Program-made: the position numbers and the translations under genes
Notes under the pieces: generated by a model
The model's database searches: none
What the model was told of the DNA's origin: nothing
What the model saw: only the letters and a program-made list of their open reading frames with translations
Part shown: positions 8,991 to 17,776 of the stretch, piece after piece
How the letters are laid out: each line of letters begins with the position of its first letter
Numbering within the stretch: the first letter of the stretch is position 1
Assembly (NCBI GenBank): GCA_030027265.1
Contig: JASENG010000002.1
Location: 1-64,000, forward strand
Length of the DNA stretch: 64,000 bases
Source of the DNA: Lysinibacillus fusiformis
Lineage (GTDB): Bacteria; Bacillota; Bacilli; Bacillales_A; Planococcaceae
Direction of reading: 5' to 3'

Positions 8991-10898
8991 ATGAAGAAAT
9001 ACATATTCTTTATGCTTACTTTCATCTTGGCGATTGGCCTATGTGTGACGAATAAGGCAAGTGCTGCAGATGATGTAACTGGAAACTATCACGAAGAAGG
9101 TTTGCGTTATTTAATCTTAAAAGGAGCGTTGACACCTGATGCAAAAGGTAACTACAATCCGAACAATACTGTAACACGTGCCCAATTCGCTAGTTATCTA
9201 TCAAAAGTATTAGAGATAGAAAATACGAAAGATCCTATCAAATTCAAGGATGTACAAACAAGCAGCAAATACTATCAAGACATTCAAAATGCTGCGACAG
9301 CTGGTATTATCACGGGATATACGGATGGCACATTCGATCCGAATGCAAATATCACACGTCAACATATGTCGGTAATGCTTGAACGTGCCTTGATCTATCT
9401 AGGTATTCCAACTGAAACAGACATAACTTTAACTTTCAAAGATTTAAATCAAATTTATAAACCTTATCATTCTGCTATTAAAGTAGGCGTGAAGCACGGC
9501 ATTATCCAAGGTTCAACAGAGAAAGATGGAGTATATTTCTATCCAAGCAAAAACACGCCTATTTCACAAGCTTCTACTTTTATCCTTCGTATGATGCAAG
9601 TAGCGGGAGATGAAGATGCGAACAATGTAGCTGTTTATGAACTAAAAGAAATTTCGAATAATACGCTCGTAGCAAAAGGAACATACATGTCCTTTAAAGA
9701 AGCTTTAGCTGCGAAAACAAAATCTACACAAGTCATTACGAAAAGTGATGAAATTGTCTATATGGATCCAAATTCTGGATATGCGGTAACGAATGCTTAC
9801 ACGCCATTTTATTCGGAAACAATCAAAGATTCTGTTGGTGTTCAAGGCGGAACCGAAATTCAATATTTAAATTCTGATGGCGAGAAGGTAAAAATAGATA
9901 TAGCTGGACAAATTGGTTATGTCGATGTTGAAAAGGTTACGCTAATTCCAACTGCCCTTTCAAAAGGTCGTTCATATTATGAAAAGACTGCAGCAGGCGA
10001 AATTCGCCATGTATTAGTGAACCAATCAACAGGTAAGGCTTCTGCAAGCTATACTTTAGGAAAAGCTCCTGCAGAAATGACTGCCGGGGTAAAATATTAT
10101 AGCTGGAACGGAATTGATATGACAGGTGGCGGTAAAACATTCCAATACTACAATTACTATCAATTCTTGCCGATTCACTCGAAAACTCAGTACACAGCTG
10201 CTGAACTAAACAAATATATTGACTATATTTTAAAAGAACGTGAACCACTTGGCGGTGTTTATGCCAATGCCACAACAAAAAGTAAGTTGAAAAATATCGG
10301 TGACACATTAAAACAAGTTGAAGAAAAATACAAGGTCAATGCGTTAATGATCCTTTCACTTGCGTTTAATGAAAGCACTTATGGCTTAAGCACACAAGCC
10401 CAAACAAATAACAACCTATTCGGTTTATACGTATCGGATACTGATCCAAAAAATGAAAAATTTGCATCTGTTCAAGCCAATATCGAAGCCCTATTAAACG
10501 ATTTCTGGCTGAAAAACTATGTTCCGGCTAATAAACCTTATGCTCATGGTGCAGTATTCGGAGCAAAAGGCATCGGATTCAATGTCAAATATGCATCCGA
10601 CCCATATTGGGGAGCAAAAGCCGCAGGACACTACTACCAAGTAGAGAAGTACCTAGGATTTAAAGATACAAAAACGCCTTACACTATCGGAATCACGACT
10701 GCTACAAACTTAGCGGTACGTTCTGAAGGCAGAATCTCAGCAGATACACTATTGTATCGCCACAATCGATCTAACATGCCGTTAATCATTACAAATACAG
10801 CATTAGATGGCTGGTATCAAATTATTCCAGATAACAAAATCTACTCTACAGGCTTTGTATCAAAAGATTACGTAAAGATTTTAAATACAACTAAATAA
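8991..10898 (+). CDS. SLH-anchored glucosaminidase (peptidoglycan hydrolase)
   Basis: A 635-residue exported protein. Residues 1-25 form a signal peptide (cleavage near ASA-AD). Three N-terminal SLH domains follow (about 30-210; NTVTRAQFASYL, ITGYTDGTFDPNANITRQHM, and a weaker third). A glucosaminidase domain occupies about 430-560, with LMILSLAFNESTYGLS carrying the probable catalytic Glu. The last 70 residues look like a bacterial SH3 domain. It is expected to cut glycan strands at the surface while held by the wall polymer. AAGGAGG precedes the ATG with a long 12-nt spacing. Single gene with its own terminator. Confidence 0.88.
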   Translation: MKKYIFFMLTFILAIGLCVTNKASAADDVTGNYHEEGLRYLILKGALTPDAKGNYNPNNTVTRAQFASYLSKVLEIENTKDPIKFKDVQTSSKYYQDIQNAATAGIITGYTDGTFDPNANITRQHMSVMLERALIYLGIPTETDITLTFKDLNQIYKPYHSAIKVGVKHGIIQGSTEKDGVYFYPSKNTPISQASTFILRMMQVAGDEDANNVAVYELKEISNNTLVAKGTYMSFKEALAAKTKSTQVITKSDEIVYMDPNSGYAVTNAYTPFYSETIKDSVGVQGGTEIQYLNSDGEKVKIDIAGQIGYVDVEKVTLIPTALSKGRSYYEKTAAGEIRHVLVNQSTGKASASYTLGKAPAEMTAGVKYYSWNGIDMTGGGKTFQYYNYYQFLPIHSKTQYTAAELNKYIDYILKEREPLGGVYANATTKSKLKNIGDTLKQVEEKYKVNALMILSLAFNESTYGLSTQAQTNNNLFGLYVSDTDPKNEKFASVQANIEALLNDFWLKNYVPANKPYAHGAVFGAKGIGFNVKYASDPYWGAKAAGHYYQVEKYLGFKDTKTPYTIGITTATNLAVRSEGRISADTLLYRHNRSNMPLIITNTALDGWYQIIPDNKIYSTGFVSKDYVKILNTTK

Positions 10899-10918
10899 TT
10901 TGATGTAATTAAAGAGCT

Positions 10919-10957
10919 GTAGGCAAACTTGCATTTCAAGTTTGCCTACGGTTTTAT
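10919..10957 (+). terminator. Terminator of the SLH glucosaminidase gene
   Basis: A 13-bp perfect stem (10919-10931 with 10937-10949), 5-nt loop, then a T-rich tail. Confidence 0.88.
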
Positions 10958-10992
10958 TTATTTTAGTGAGTTTGCAGACGGGACCATTTTTT

Positions 10993-11100
10993 GAGCGGAT
11001 TTCTTTTGTTTACGAGCACTTTTTTATTCCTAACGAGCGGATTTGCTTGCTTTACGAGCGCGGGGGTCTTTTTCGAGCGGATTTCTTTTAGTTACGAGCG
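10993..11100. repeat. Array A: GAGC motif every ~21 nt
   Basis: Six GAGC-containing motifs start at 10993, 11014, 11035, 11056, 11075 and 11096, so spacings are 21, 21, 21, 19 and 21 nt. Forms alternate between T-rich-GAGCGGATTT and TTACGAGC. It lies between two convergent genes, outside both terminators. It is related to the larger arrays later in the window but uses GAGC at both positions. No open frame of interest. Confidence 0.75.
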
Positions 11101-11253
11101 TATTTTCTCGTTAAGCTAACTATTAAATTTATTGATAGTTAATTCACTAGCCACTTTCCCACTTCTAGCAATGATCCTTTATTTACTAACAATGAACCTC
11201 TCTCGTTACCGAAAACTTCGCCTTATATTTGCTAGCAACCTTCCTATAAATAA

Positions 11254-11289
11254 AAAGGACCAAACTCATCTACACGAGTCTGGTCCTTT
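11254..11289 (-). terminator. Terminator of the SLH-CAP gene
   Basis: AAAGGACC-type stem of 14 bp with one G-U pair on the minus strand (11254-11267 with 11276-11289), followed by a T-rich tail, just after the stop at 11298. Confidence 0.8.
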
Positions 11290-11297
11290 ATCAGTTA

Positions 11298-12368
11298 CTA
11301 TTTACTTGAGAAAAGCTGCACCCAGTAGTACTTGCCATCTGTTCCTTTGATACAAGCAACGCCAATATTAGTAAAACTTTTCTTTAAAATATTTTCACGA
11401 TGTTTTGTAGAATTTAACCATGCATCTACTACACTTTTAGGAGTCGAGAAGTTTTTGGCGATGTTTTCTCCAAAACTAGTAAATGAATAATCAAATATCC
11501 CAGCCATATCCCATGGTTTCCCATAGGTTGGGGACTCATGATCAAAATACCCTTTTGAAATCATGTCATTTGCTTTAACTACTGCAATTTGTGCTAGCTT
11601 GTAATCATAGACTAATGGTTTTAGCCCCTGCTTTTGTCTTTCCGTATTGACAAGAGTGACAACTTCTGTGATCCATTGCGGATTTTGATTTTTACTGGAG
11701 ATATAATCCTTTTGCAAATAATCATAAATAATTTCGTAATTGGATAATTGATCTTTAAAATCCAGGACTCTTGTTAAAATGGCTGCCATTTGAGCACGTG
11801 TCACATTTCGATTCGGTGAAAAATAATTATTTCCTGTTCCACCTAATACCGCAATATCTGCTAAGGATTCAATATAGTGTTTAGCCCAGTGTATTGAATT
11901 GATGTCGCGAAACTTCATTTTATTCTTTTGGTCGACCTCTACTTGAAAGGCTAAACAAATCATTTTGGATAATTGAGCACGTGTCAAATAACCATTCGGA
12001 TTAAAGTTCTTCGCCTTTTGAATGACGCCTAACTCCGATAACGTATAGACCGCTTCTTTATAGGCAGCATCTTGCGGCACATCTTCATAAATAAACTCCG
12101 AAGGGCTGATGCTATCAATATTCAATGCCGTATAAATGTATTGCACAGCCTCTGCCCTTGTAATCGCTTGTTCAGGGTAAAATTTTCCATCCGGTTGCCC
12201 TAAGATGATTTTCTTATCCTTCATGTCTGAAATATACTCATATGCCCAATGAGAAGGACCAATATCAGCATATATTTTTGGTGTACTTTCCTTGGCTTGC
12301 ACAGATAAGTTCAAAATAAAGAAAAAAGCGACACTAAAAGAAATTATTCGAATAAAATTATGCTTCAC
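11298..12368 (-). CDS. SLH-anchored CAP (SCP/PR1-like) domain protein
   Basis: A 356-residue exported protein. Signal peptide at 1-25 (ends SVQAKES), three SLH domains at about 30-205 (TRAEAVQYI, TRAQLSKMI, TRAQMAAIL), and a C-terminal CAP domain from about 233. The CAP domain has the usual landmarks: LVNTERQKQGL, FDHESP, GENIA and HRENIL. Bacterial CAP proteins (YkwD-like) are secreted, and their biochemical role is poorly defined. The start is GTG at 12368, with GGGGG about 11 nt upstream. CACTT/AAGTG around the start could form a small hairpin. Monocistronic. Confidence 0.88.
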   Translation of the reverse strand: MKHNFIRIISFSVAFFFILNLSVQAKESTPKIYADIGPSHWAYEYISDMKDKKIILGQPDGKFYPEQAITRAEAVQYIYTALNIDSISPSEFIYEDVPQDAAYKEAVYTLSELGVIQKAKNFNPNGYLTRAQLSKMICLAFQVEVDQKNKMKFRDINSIHWAKHYIESLADIAVLGGTGNNYFSPNRNVTRAQMAAILTRVLDFKDQLSNYEIIYDYLQKDYISSKNQNPQWITEVVTLVNTERQKQGLKPLVYDYKLAQIAVVKANDMISKGYFDHESPTYGKPWDMAGIFDYSFTSFGENIAKNFSTPKSVVDAWLNSTKHRENILKKSFTNIGVACIKGTDGKYYWVQLFSSK

Positions 12369-12634
12369 TTAAATAAGTGCCCCCTTTACATTAACTCCTT
12401 ATTTAACTATATGATATTCTGATGAAAACTAGTATAAAAACTAGCAGTCCATCCTTTCCAAATTCTATCATAAAATTTCTAATTTACACCTATTTTTTTA
12501 TGGCACCCTTAATTTATTCGTTAGTTAAAAATAAGTGGCAGCCTCTCATCTTGGCGGAGTGCTCTATCCAATTCCAAATCCAGGATGTTTATATTTCTAT
12601 CTGAGTCACCTGTTTTATTGGATATGCCCATAAA

Positions 12635-12669
12635 AAAATCAGTAGTGATACAGAAACACTACTGATTTT
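12635..12669 (-). terminator. Terminator of the SLH amidase gene
   Basis: A 13-bp perfect stem (12635-12647 with 12657-12669) with a T7 run on the minus strand. The remainder of the 305-nt interval 12369-12673 is AT-rich and shows no credible gene; a 60-codon plus-strand frame there lacks a ribosome-binding site. Confidence 0.87.
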
Positions 12670-12673
12670 AAAA

Positions 12674-14362
12674 TTATTTACTATAATATTGAACGATTCC
12701 ATTATAAATAGAATCCCCGAAAATTTGAACATATTTATCACTTGTCAGTTTCGCTTTATCATCGCTATTTGAAATAAAGCCAAGTTCCACCAATACTGAA
12801 GGGAAAACTGAATTTCTGATAACATACCAATCTTCTCTCTTAACTCCTCGGTTTGTCATATTTGCATTATTGACAATTTGAGAATTTATACTGGAAGCTA
12901 ATACATAATCTTCTTGTTCATTATCATTGGCTGAGATGCTGTAGTATGTCTCAGTCCCTTTGGCAGAAGCACTAGTTGCCGAGTTTACATGAATACTGAC
13001 AAAAACTTCAGCATAATTTGCATGGGCAAAATCAACACGGTCTTCAAGCGATGGATATACATCACTGCCACGCGTCATTTTAACAATCGCACCGGCATTT
13101 TCAAGCTTTTGTTTAACGATATTCGCCACTTTAAACACTATGGCCTTTTCTGAATCAGAACCGCTTACAGCACCAGGGTCTTTTCCGCCGTGCCCAGGGT
13201 CAATCACAATGATTCTGCCTTTTAGAGCTGAACCAGTCTTGTTAATAAGCTTCAGGTAAGATTTATGCGTATAAGCTTCCTGCCCCTTATAAACAATTTT
13301 TGCCCAGAAGCCATTGATTGATAATACTGCAACTTCTTCACCACGATTTAAAGTACCAATCGTTTTCGTAGAAGCAGATGGACCTGAACGGATATTTAAA
13401 TTATTCACTGTTGCACGTCCAATTAAATTTGAAGTGACACCAGTGTTTGAGTCATTGTTGTTATTTGGCGTATCATTTGTACCGCCGCTTTCTCCTGCCA
13501 TTTTCGCATAAGTTGCAGAAACATATGCATAGCGCCCTTCAAAGGCCACTTTATACCAACCGTTCTGTAAGCCATACGTATACAATTTGTCGCCATTATG
13601 TATTTGGCCAACTACACTAGAAGAAGTTGAAGCAGAAGATCTTACATTTAAATTATCAGTTGTGGAAATAATTTGTCCAACTGCCTCATTGATATTCGGC
13701 ACAGTAACTCCTTGGACAGGTATATCTAGACGGAATTTATCGCTGCTCCCTCGCGCTACAAATAATGCAAATTGTGAACGCGTTAAATTACTATTTGAAT
13801 TAAACTTTCCCTGACTCCCTTGTGCAAGCCCACTATAATAGATTGCATTAATATATTTATAGTATTTGTTGCTTGTAGAGACATCACTGAATGGAATCGA
13901 ATAAGAGGCATATTTATTAATATCTAGATTAAATGATAATGCCAATACCTTACTCATTTCCCCACGAGTTAAAAGTTGATAAGGATTAAATTTAGTACCG
14001 CTTACTTCATCAAAAAAGTCTTTTTGTACAGCTCTTTCTACATATCCTGAAAGCTCAGTACCTGCTTGAATATCCGAGAATGATGATTTTGAAACGACTA
14101 ATGGACTTAGCCCTGAAGCAATGACCACCATTTTTGCAGCTTGTCCTCTTGTTACTGAGTTATACGGTTTGTAATAATTCTTGCCATTTTCCGTATACCC
14201 TTTGATAACGCCTTTATTTACAAGATAACTAACTTCTTCTGATGCCTCATGTGTAGATGGAACATCAACAAATTGCGGGGCTGCATAAACTTGAGGACTG
14301 TAAACTCCTAAAAGCGTAATAACTGCCATTACGATTAAAAGAGTTACTTTTTTCATATCCAA
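12674..14362 (-). CDS. SLH-anchored N-acetylmuramoyl-L-alanine amidase
   Basis: About 562 residues. Signal peptide (KKVTLLIVMAVITLLG...), three SLH domains at about 30-210, two SH3-like repeats (NLNVRSSASTSSSVVGQIH and NLNIRSGPSASTKTIGTLN), then an Amidase_3 domain from about 385. The domain has zinc-binding VIDPGHGGKDPGA, a Glu in SDSEKAI and SIHVN. It cleaves the stem peptide from muramic acid outside the cell. Start choice is uncertain: TTG at 14362 has GGAGG with 10-nt spacing, ATG at 14356 is too far from it (16 nt), and TTG at 14371 too close. Same general architecture as the other SLH hydrolases here. Confidence 0.88.
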   Translation of the reverse strand: MDMKKVTLLIVMAVITLLGVYSPQVYAAPQFVDVPSTHEASEEVSYLVNKGVIKGYTENGKNYYKPYNSVTRGQAAKMVVIASGLSPLVVSKSSFSDIQAGTELSGYVERAVQKDFFDEVSGTKFNPYQLLTRGEMSKVLALSFNLDINKYASYSIPFSDVSTSNKYYKYINAIYYSGLAQGSQGKFNSNSNLTRSQFALFVARGSSDKFRLDIPVQGVTVPNINEAVGQIISTTDNLNVRSSASTSSSVVGQIHNGDKLYTYGLQNGWYKVAFEGRYAYVSATYAKMAGESGGTNDTPNNNNDSNTGVTSNLIGRATVNNLNIRSGPSASTKTIGTLNRGEEVAVLSINGFWAKIVYKGQEAYTHKSYLKLINKTGSALKGRIIVIDPGHGGKDPGAVSGSDSEKAIVFKVANIVKQKLENAGAIVKMTRGSDVYPSLEDRVDFAHANYAEVFVSIHVNSATSASAKGTETYYSISANDNEQEDYVLASSINSQIVNNANMTNRGVKREDWYVIRNSVFPSVLVELGFISNSDDKAKLTSDKYVQIFGDSIYNGIVQYYSK

Positions 14363-14574
14363 TTTATACAATCCTCCTTTCTCCTTTTTTTCTACTTAAT
14401 TCTACCAAAAGTCTAATGAATCTACATCAAACTTTCTACCTTATTATACATTTTTATCTAATAGAGTGATATTTTATATCAATAACATTTTAGTCGATTT
14501 CTGTAACATCCCTGTAAAAGAAAATATTGGTTTGAATTATATAAATAATGGGTATTTGTTTTTCATAAAATAAA

Positions 14575-14606
14575 AAAGAGACTAGTCATTATAAACTAGC
14601 CTCTTT
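14575..14606 (-). terminator. Terminator of the NlpC/P60-SLH gene
   Basis: A 12-bp stem with one G-U pair (14575-14586 with 14595-14606), followed by T6 on the minus strand. Confidence 0.82.
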
Positions 14607-14647
14607 GCAGAATTCTCTATTATTATTCGATTCGAAGCGGGAACATC

Positions 14648-15598
14648 TTAATCTACTAATCCAGAACGGTCAATGAAAGTTTTTAATTGCGTTAATGCAA
14701 CATAATCATTCGGACCGTAAACGCCTTTAGCTTTTCCAACAGTAATACCGTTAGATGCTAAATTTGCTACATAATCATGCGCCCAATGCGCTGAAGAAAC
14801 ATCATTGAAGTTAAGCACTTTACCAGCTTGTACTTTTAAGTCATAAGCTTCAACTAATACTTTTGCCATTTGTGCACGTGTAATTGGTGAATTTGGATTG
14901 AACTTGCCATTAGCATCACCAGTGAAAATACCTTTTGCTTTTAGCGCAGCAACTGCACCTGCAAATTCATCAGTAGGTTTTACATCCGAAAAGCCTGCAT
15001 TTGTATTTGATGTATCCAGCCCAAGATCTTTAGCTAAATCCATCGCTACCTTTGCACGGGATGCATAAACATTAAAGTCGATTGTTGCCGGTTTTACCTC
15101 TTGCTTTGCAACAGGTTCTTTTTCAACAGTTTCTTTAACTTGTGCTGCTGTAAAATTCGCAATGTGTCTAGCACCGATGTAGCGAGTTGCCCAGTAAGAT
15201 TCACTTAATTTTGAAGTTGTTACGCCTCTGCTTGAAGAAGCATGAGTGAACGAGTTATTCCCTACATAGATCCCAACGTGAGAAACGCCACGTCCAGAAG
15301 TATTAAAGAATACTAGATCCCCAACTTGCAAATTGCTCTTAGCTACTGACGACCCTTGAGCGTATTGTGAGGAAGTAGTTCTTGATAAACTAATTCCTAG
15401 ATCAGCAAATACCTTTTGAGTAAAGCCTGAACAATCAAATCCACTTGCTGTAGTCCCTCCATATCGGTATGGAGTTCCAATATAATTAGAAGCAGTTGCC
15501 GTTAATTGATCATATGTAGCTGCTTCGACATTTTCTGTGTATGGTCCTGCTAATAACATAAATGTTGCAAAGACCGGTAGTAACCATCTCTTTTTCAC
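14648..15598 (-). CDS. NlpC/P60 peptidase with C-terminal SLH domains
   Basis: A 316-residue exported protein. Signal peptide 1-26. NlpC/P60 domain at about 28-150 with catalytic Cys56 (FDCSGF), His107 (SHVGIYVG) and His119. It probably cuts D-Glu-meso-DAP-type or equivalent stem-peptide bonds. Two clear SLH domains follow (FNPNSPITRAQMAKVL; YGPNDYVALTQLKTF) plus a degenerate first one near the VYASRAKVAM segment. The order is reversed relative to the neighbours, with the enzyme first and SLH last. Start is GTG at 15598 with GGGAG ten nt upstream. Confidence 0.88.
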   Translation of the reverse strand: MKKRWLLPVFATFMLLAGPYTENVEAATYDQLTATASNYIGTPYRYGGTTASGFDCSGFTQKVFADLGISLSRTTSSQYAQGSSVAKSNLQVGDLVFFNTSGRGVSHVGIYVGNNSFTHASSSRGVTTSKLSESYWATRYIGARHIANFTAAQVKETVEKEPVAKQEVKPATIDFNVYASRAKVAMDLAKDLGLDTSNTNAGFSDVKPTDEFAGAVAALKAKGIFTGDANGKFNPNSPITRAQMAKVLVEAYDLKVQAGKVLNFNDVSSAHWAHDYVANLASNGITVGKAKGVYGPNDYVALTQLKTFIDRSGLVD

Positions 15599-15872
15599 GT
15601 TTCAAGTGCTCCCTTCGAATCGAAATGTGACTGTTTTTGTTCTAATAACAGACTATCATAAAAAGTAGACTTATAATTTTTCATTTATGTAACGTTTTAT
15701 AGGGAGGAGGTTTAAAAACAAAATATTCGGGAATGTGATAAACACTGCACTTTTGAGTGTATTTTATAAAGAAAATATCTATTTGTAACACAGCTGTAAT
15801 ATAACTGCAATATTTATGTCGCATAATAATTTCAAATATTACACCAATTCGACGAAATAAACTAAAAATGAA
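15599..15872. other. AT-rich intergenic stretch upstream of the NlpC/P60 gene
   Basis: This interval holds the 5-prime region of the NlpC/P60 gene. No -35/-10 pair stands out. A 68-codon minus frame at 15681-15887 runs into the neighbouring terminator and lacks a convincing ribosome-binding site, so I do not call it a gene. Confidence 0.5.
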
Positions 15873-15906
15873 AAAGCCAGAGCTCATTTTTCGATGCTCT
15901 GGCTTT
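15873..15906 (-). terminator. Terminator of the SLH-only gene
   Basis: An 11-bp perfect stem, AAAGCCAGAGC with GCTCTGGCTTT (15873-15883, 15896-15906), four nt after the stop at 15911, with a T-rich tail on the minus strand. Confidence 0.85.
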
Positions 15907-15910
15907 ACAA

Positions 15911-16576
15911 TTATTCCACACTAATCACTTCTAAATTATCTCCATCATTTCCTAAAGTACGATAGATAAATGTCGCTAATTGTCCGCGCAATAAAGGAGC
16001 GTAAGGTGAAAATGTTACAGGGGTTGTCCCTACAGTAATTTTATAATCAATCAAAGTCTGGATATAGCGTCTTCCATCGGTATCCGTCATTTTTTTAACA
16101 TCCGTAAAATTAGTCGATAACGAACTGGAAATCGGTAAATCAAAACCTAGTGTAAGCATTTTTGCCAATTGAGAGCGGGTTAATGAACTGTCGGGCTTGA
16201 ATGTTTGATTCGAATATCCTTTAACAACACCTTTTTTAACTAAAGCAGCAATCGCTCCATAATATTTACTGCTTTTAGGTACGTCTTTAAAGTTGGGATT
16301 TTCTACATTTTTTGTATCTAGCTCTAATGCATTAGCAATGTATAATGCCGCTTCTCCTCTTGTAGCAAAATTATAGGGTTTGTATTTCGTAGATGTAACT
16401 CCATTAACAATGCCATCATTATACAATGTTACAATCGCTTCATAATGCGTATCTAATTTATTCAAGTCTGTAAAAGGTACTGTGACTGCTTCTGTAGGTG
16501 AGGCTTTAACAAAAAAGACACTCATTACAAAAACTGCTATGGTGATTTTTAACCACCTTGATTGAATTTTCCCCAT
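15911..16576 (-). CDS. Secreted protein made only of three SLH domains
   Basis: About 221 residues: a signal peptide (ITIAVFVMSVFFVKASPTEA) followed by three SLH domains and nothing else (VNGVTSTKYKPYNFATRGEA, VKGYSNQTFKPDSSLTRSQL, VGTTPVTFSPYAPLLRGQLA). The ATG at 16576 has GGGAGG six nt upstream; an in-frame ATG at 16591 has a site too close to be used, so the shorter form is preferred. With no catalytic module it could cap or compete for wall-polymer sites, or tether a partner. That role is inference. Own terminator. Confidence 0.82.
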   Translation of the reverse strand: MGKIQSRWLKITIAVFVMSVFFVKASPTEAVTVPFTDLNKLDTHYEAIVTLYNDGIVNGVTSTKYKPYNFATRGEAALYIANALELDTKNVENPNFKDVPKSSKYYGAIAALVKKGVVKGYSNQTFKPDSSLTRSQLAKMLTLGFDLPISSSLSTNFTDVKKMTDTDGRRYIQTLIDYKITVGTTPVTFSPYAPLLRGQLATFIYRTLGNDGDNLEVISVE

Positions 16577-16690
16577 TCTATATCCTCCCATTTTCCACCT
16601 TGATTATAAGCATATCTTACAACATCCAGAAGTATTCTTGTTATTATTCTCGCAAATTTCTTTTACCAATTTTTAGATACGTGCAAATAA

Positions 16691-16727
16691 AAACAGGACG
16701 TCCTACTATAGATAGGACTCCCTGTTT
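16691..16727 (-). terminator. Terminator of the unknown gene at 16764-17693
   Basis: AAACAGG and TAGGAC arms pair (16691-16705 with 16713-16727, with a 2-nt internal mismatch), T-rich tail on the minus strand. Confidence 0.7.
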
Positions 16728-16763
16728 ACAGTAAGGATATTATATGATTTTGAAAAAATTACA

Positions 16764-17693
16764 TTAGTTCAAAGTTAATACATCCGTGTACTTCTTTTCT
16801 GAAGTCTTAGCTTTCTGGAAAAAATCAATTATTTTTTCATCCGTTACTATCGCTTCTTTTCTTGAAAAACGCATTACAAATATGGAACTCCATTTAAATA
16901 ATGAATTATAATCATTCAATTCTTCTTTTTTAGCATAAATTGCCTGTGCAACTTGAGACTGAATTTCACTATTTTGACGATTATAGGAAATTAATTTCAT
17001 TTCGTTCAAACACTTTACTGCCTCTTGTATAGAAGTTGCTTTTTGGAAGTTAGAAAACATCTCGTCTAAAAAAAGATTTTTATCACGAAGAATATTTATT
17101 AATTCTACTTCGTTGTGCAGCAATTTATTTTCAAAAATGATATTCTTCAACCAAAATTCTTTCACTAAAGAGATTTTCTTTTTATATGAATCATCCATGT
17201 TAGGTTCGATTTTTTTTAAGAAATCATAGCCAGAAAGACCTTCGATAAATGAATAGGGCATTGATTCATTCAGATTAACTTCTTCATAGGAAGCGTAATT
17301 ATATAGGTCCTTCAGCTGTTTCATTTCATTTAGGAAATACTTTTTTAACTTTGGTAAAGAACAGCGTTCAACATCTTTATAGGCAAGTGTAATTTCATCG
17401 GTTGACCAATGTTGTTTTGCATTAATACGATTTTTTAAAGACAACATCTTTTTCATTGAATCTAAGTAGATTGAGGCCTGAGATGCCCATGCATTTAAAT
17501 CAATAATTTGCTCCAACTTAAATTGAACCTGATTTATTGCCTCATTCGTTAACGTGGAACCTGAAACTTGTTCACATTCCTCAGCCAATTGAGCTAACCT
17601 AGCTTCGGCATTATTTTCAGTAGATGTTATGTTCATTTCCAAAAAAATCTGTTCCTCCGTATTAATGAAAACACCAATCGTGCCAGTTGTCAT
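16764..17693 (-). CDS. Unrecognised 309-residue cytoplasmic helical protein
   Basis: I do not recognise this protein. It has no signal peptide, membrane helix or SLH domain, unlike nearly everything around it. It is rich in Lys, Glu, Leu and Asn and probably almost entirely helical, with coiled-coil-like stretches near residues 30-70 and 180-260. Two Cys occur in the first half (EECEQ, ERCSL). GGGAAG sits about six nt before the ATG. It lies between the SLH-only gene and the first S-layer gene, separated from each by terminators, so it is monocistronic. A second Met at about residue 20 is an alternative start. Confidence 0.7.
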   Translation of the reverse strand: MTTGTIGVFINTEEQIFLEMNITSTENNAEARLAQLAEECEQVSGSTLTNEAINQVQFKLEQIIDLNAWASQASIYLDSMKKMLSLKNRINAKQHWSTDEITLAYKDVERCSLPKLKKYFLNEMKQLKDLYNYASYEEVNLNESMPYSFIEGLSGYDFLKKIEPNMDDSYKKKISLVKEFWLKNIIFENKLLHNEVELINILRDKNLFLDEMFSNFQKATSIQEAVKCLNEMKLISYNRQNSEIQSQVAQAIYAKKEELNDYNSLFKWSSIFVMRFSRKEAIVTDEKIIDFFQKAKTSEKKYTDVLTLN

Positions 17694-17722
17694 CCATACT
17701 TCCCTACTTCCATAATTAGTAG

Positions 17723-17750
17723 AAAAGTAGCCAGTAAACTGACTACTTTT
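17723..17750 (-). terminator. Terminator of the first S-layer gene
   Basis: A 12-13-bp stem with one G-U pair on the minus strand (17723-17735 with 17738-17750), followed by T-rich sequence, 27 nt after the stop codon. Confidence 0.82.
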
Positions 17751-17776
17751 CGTTAGATGTTAATGTTTGATCGAAA

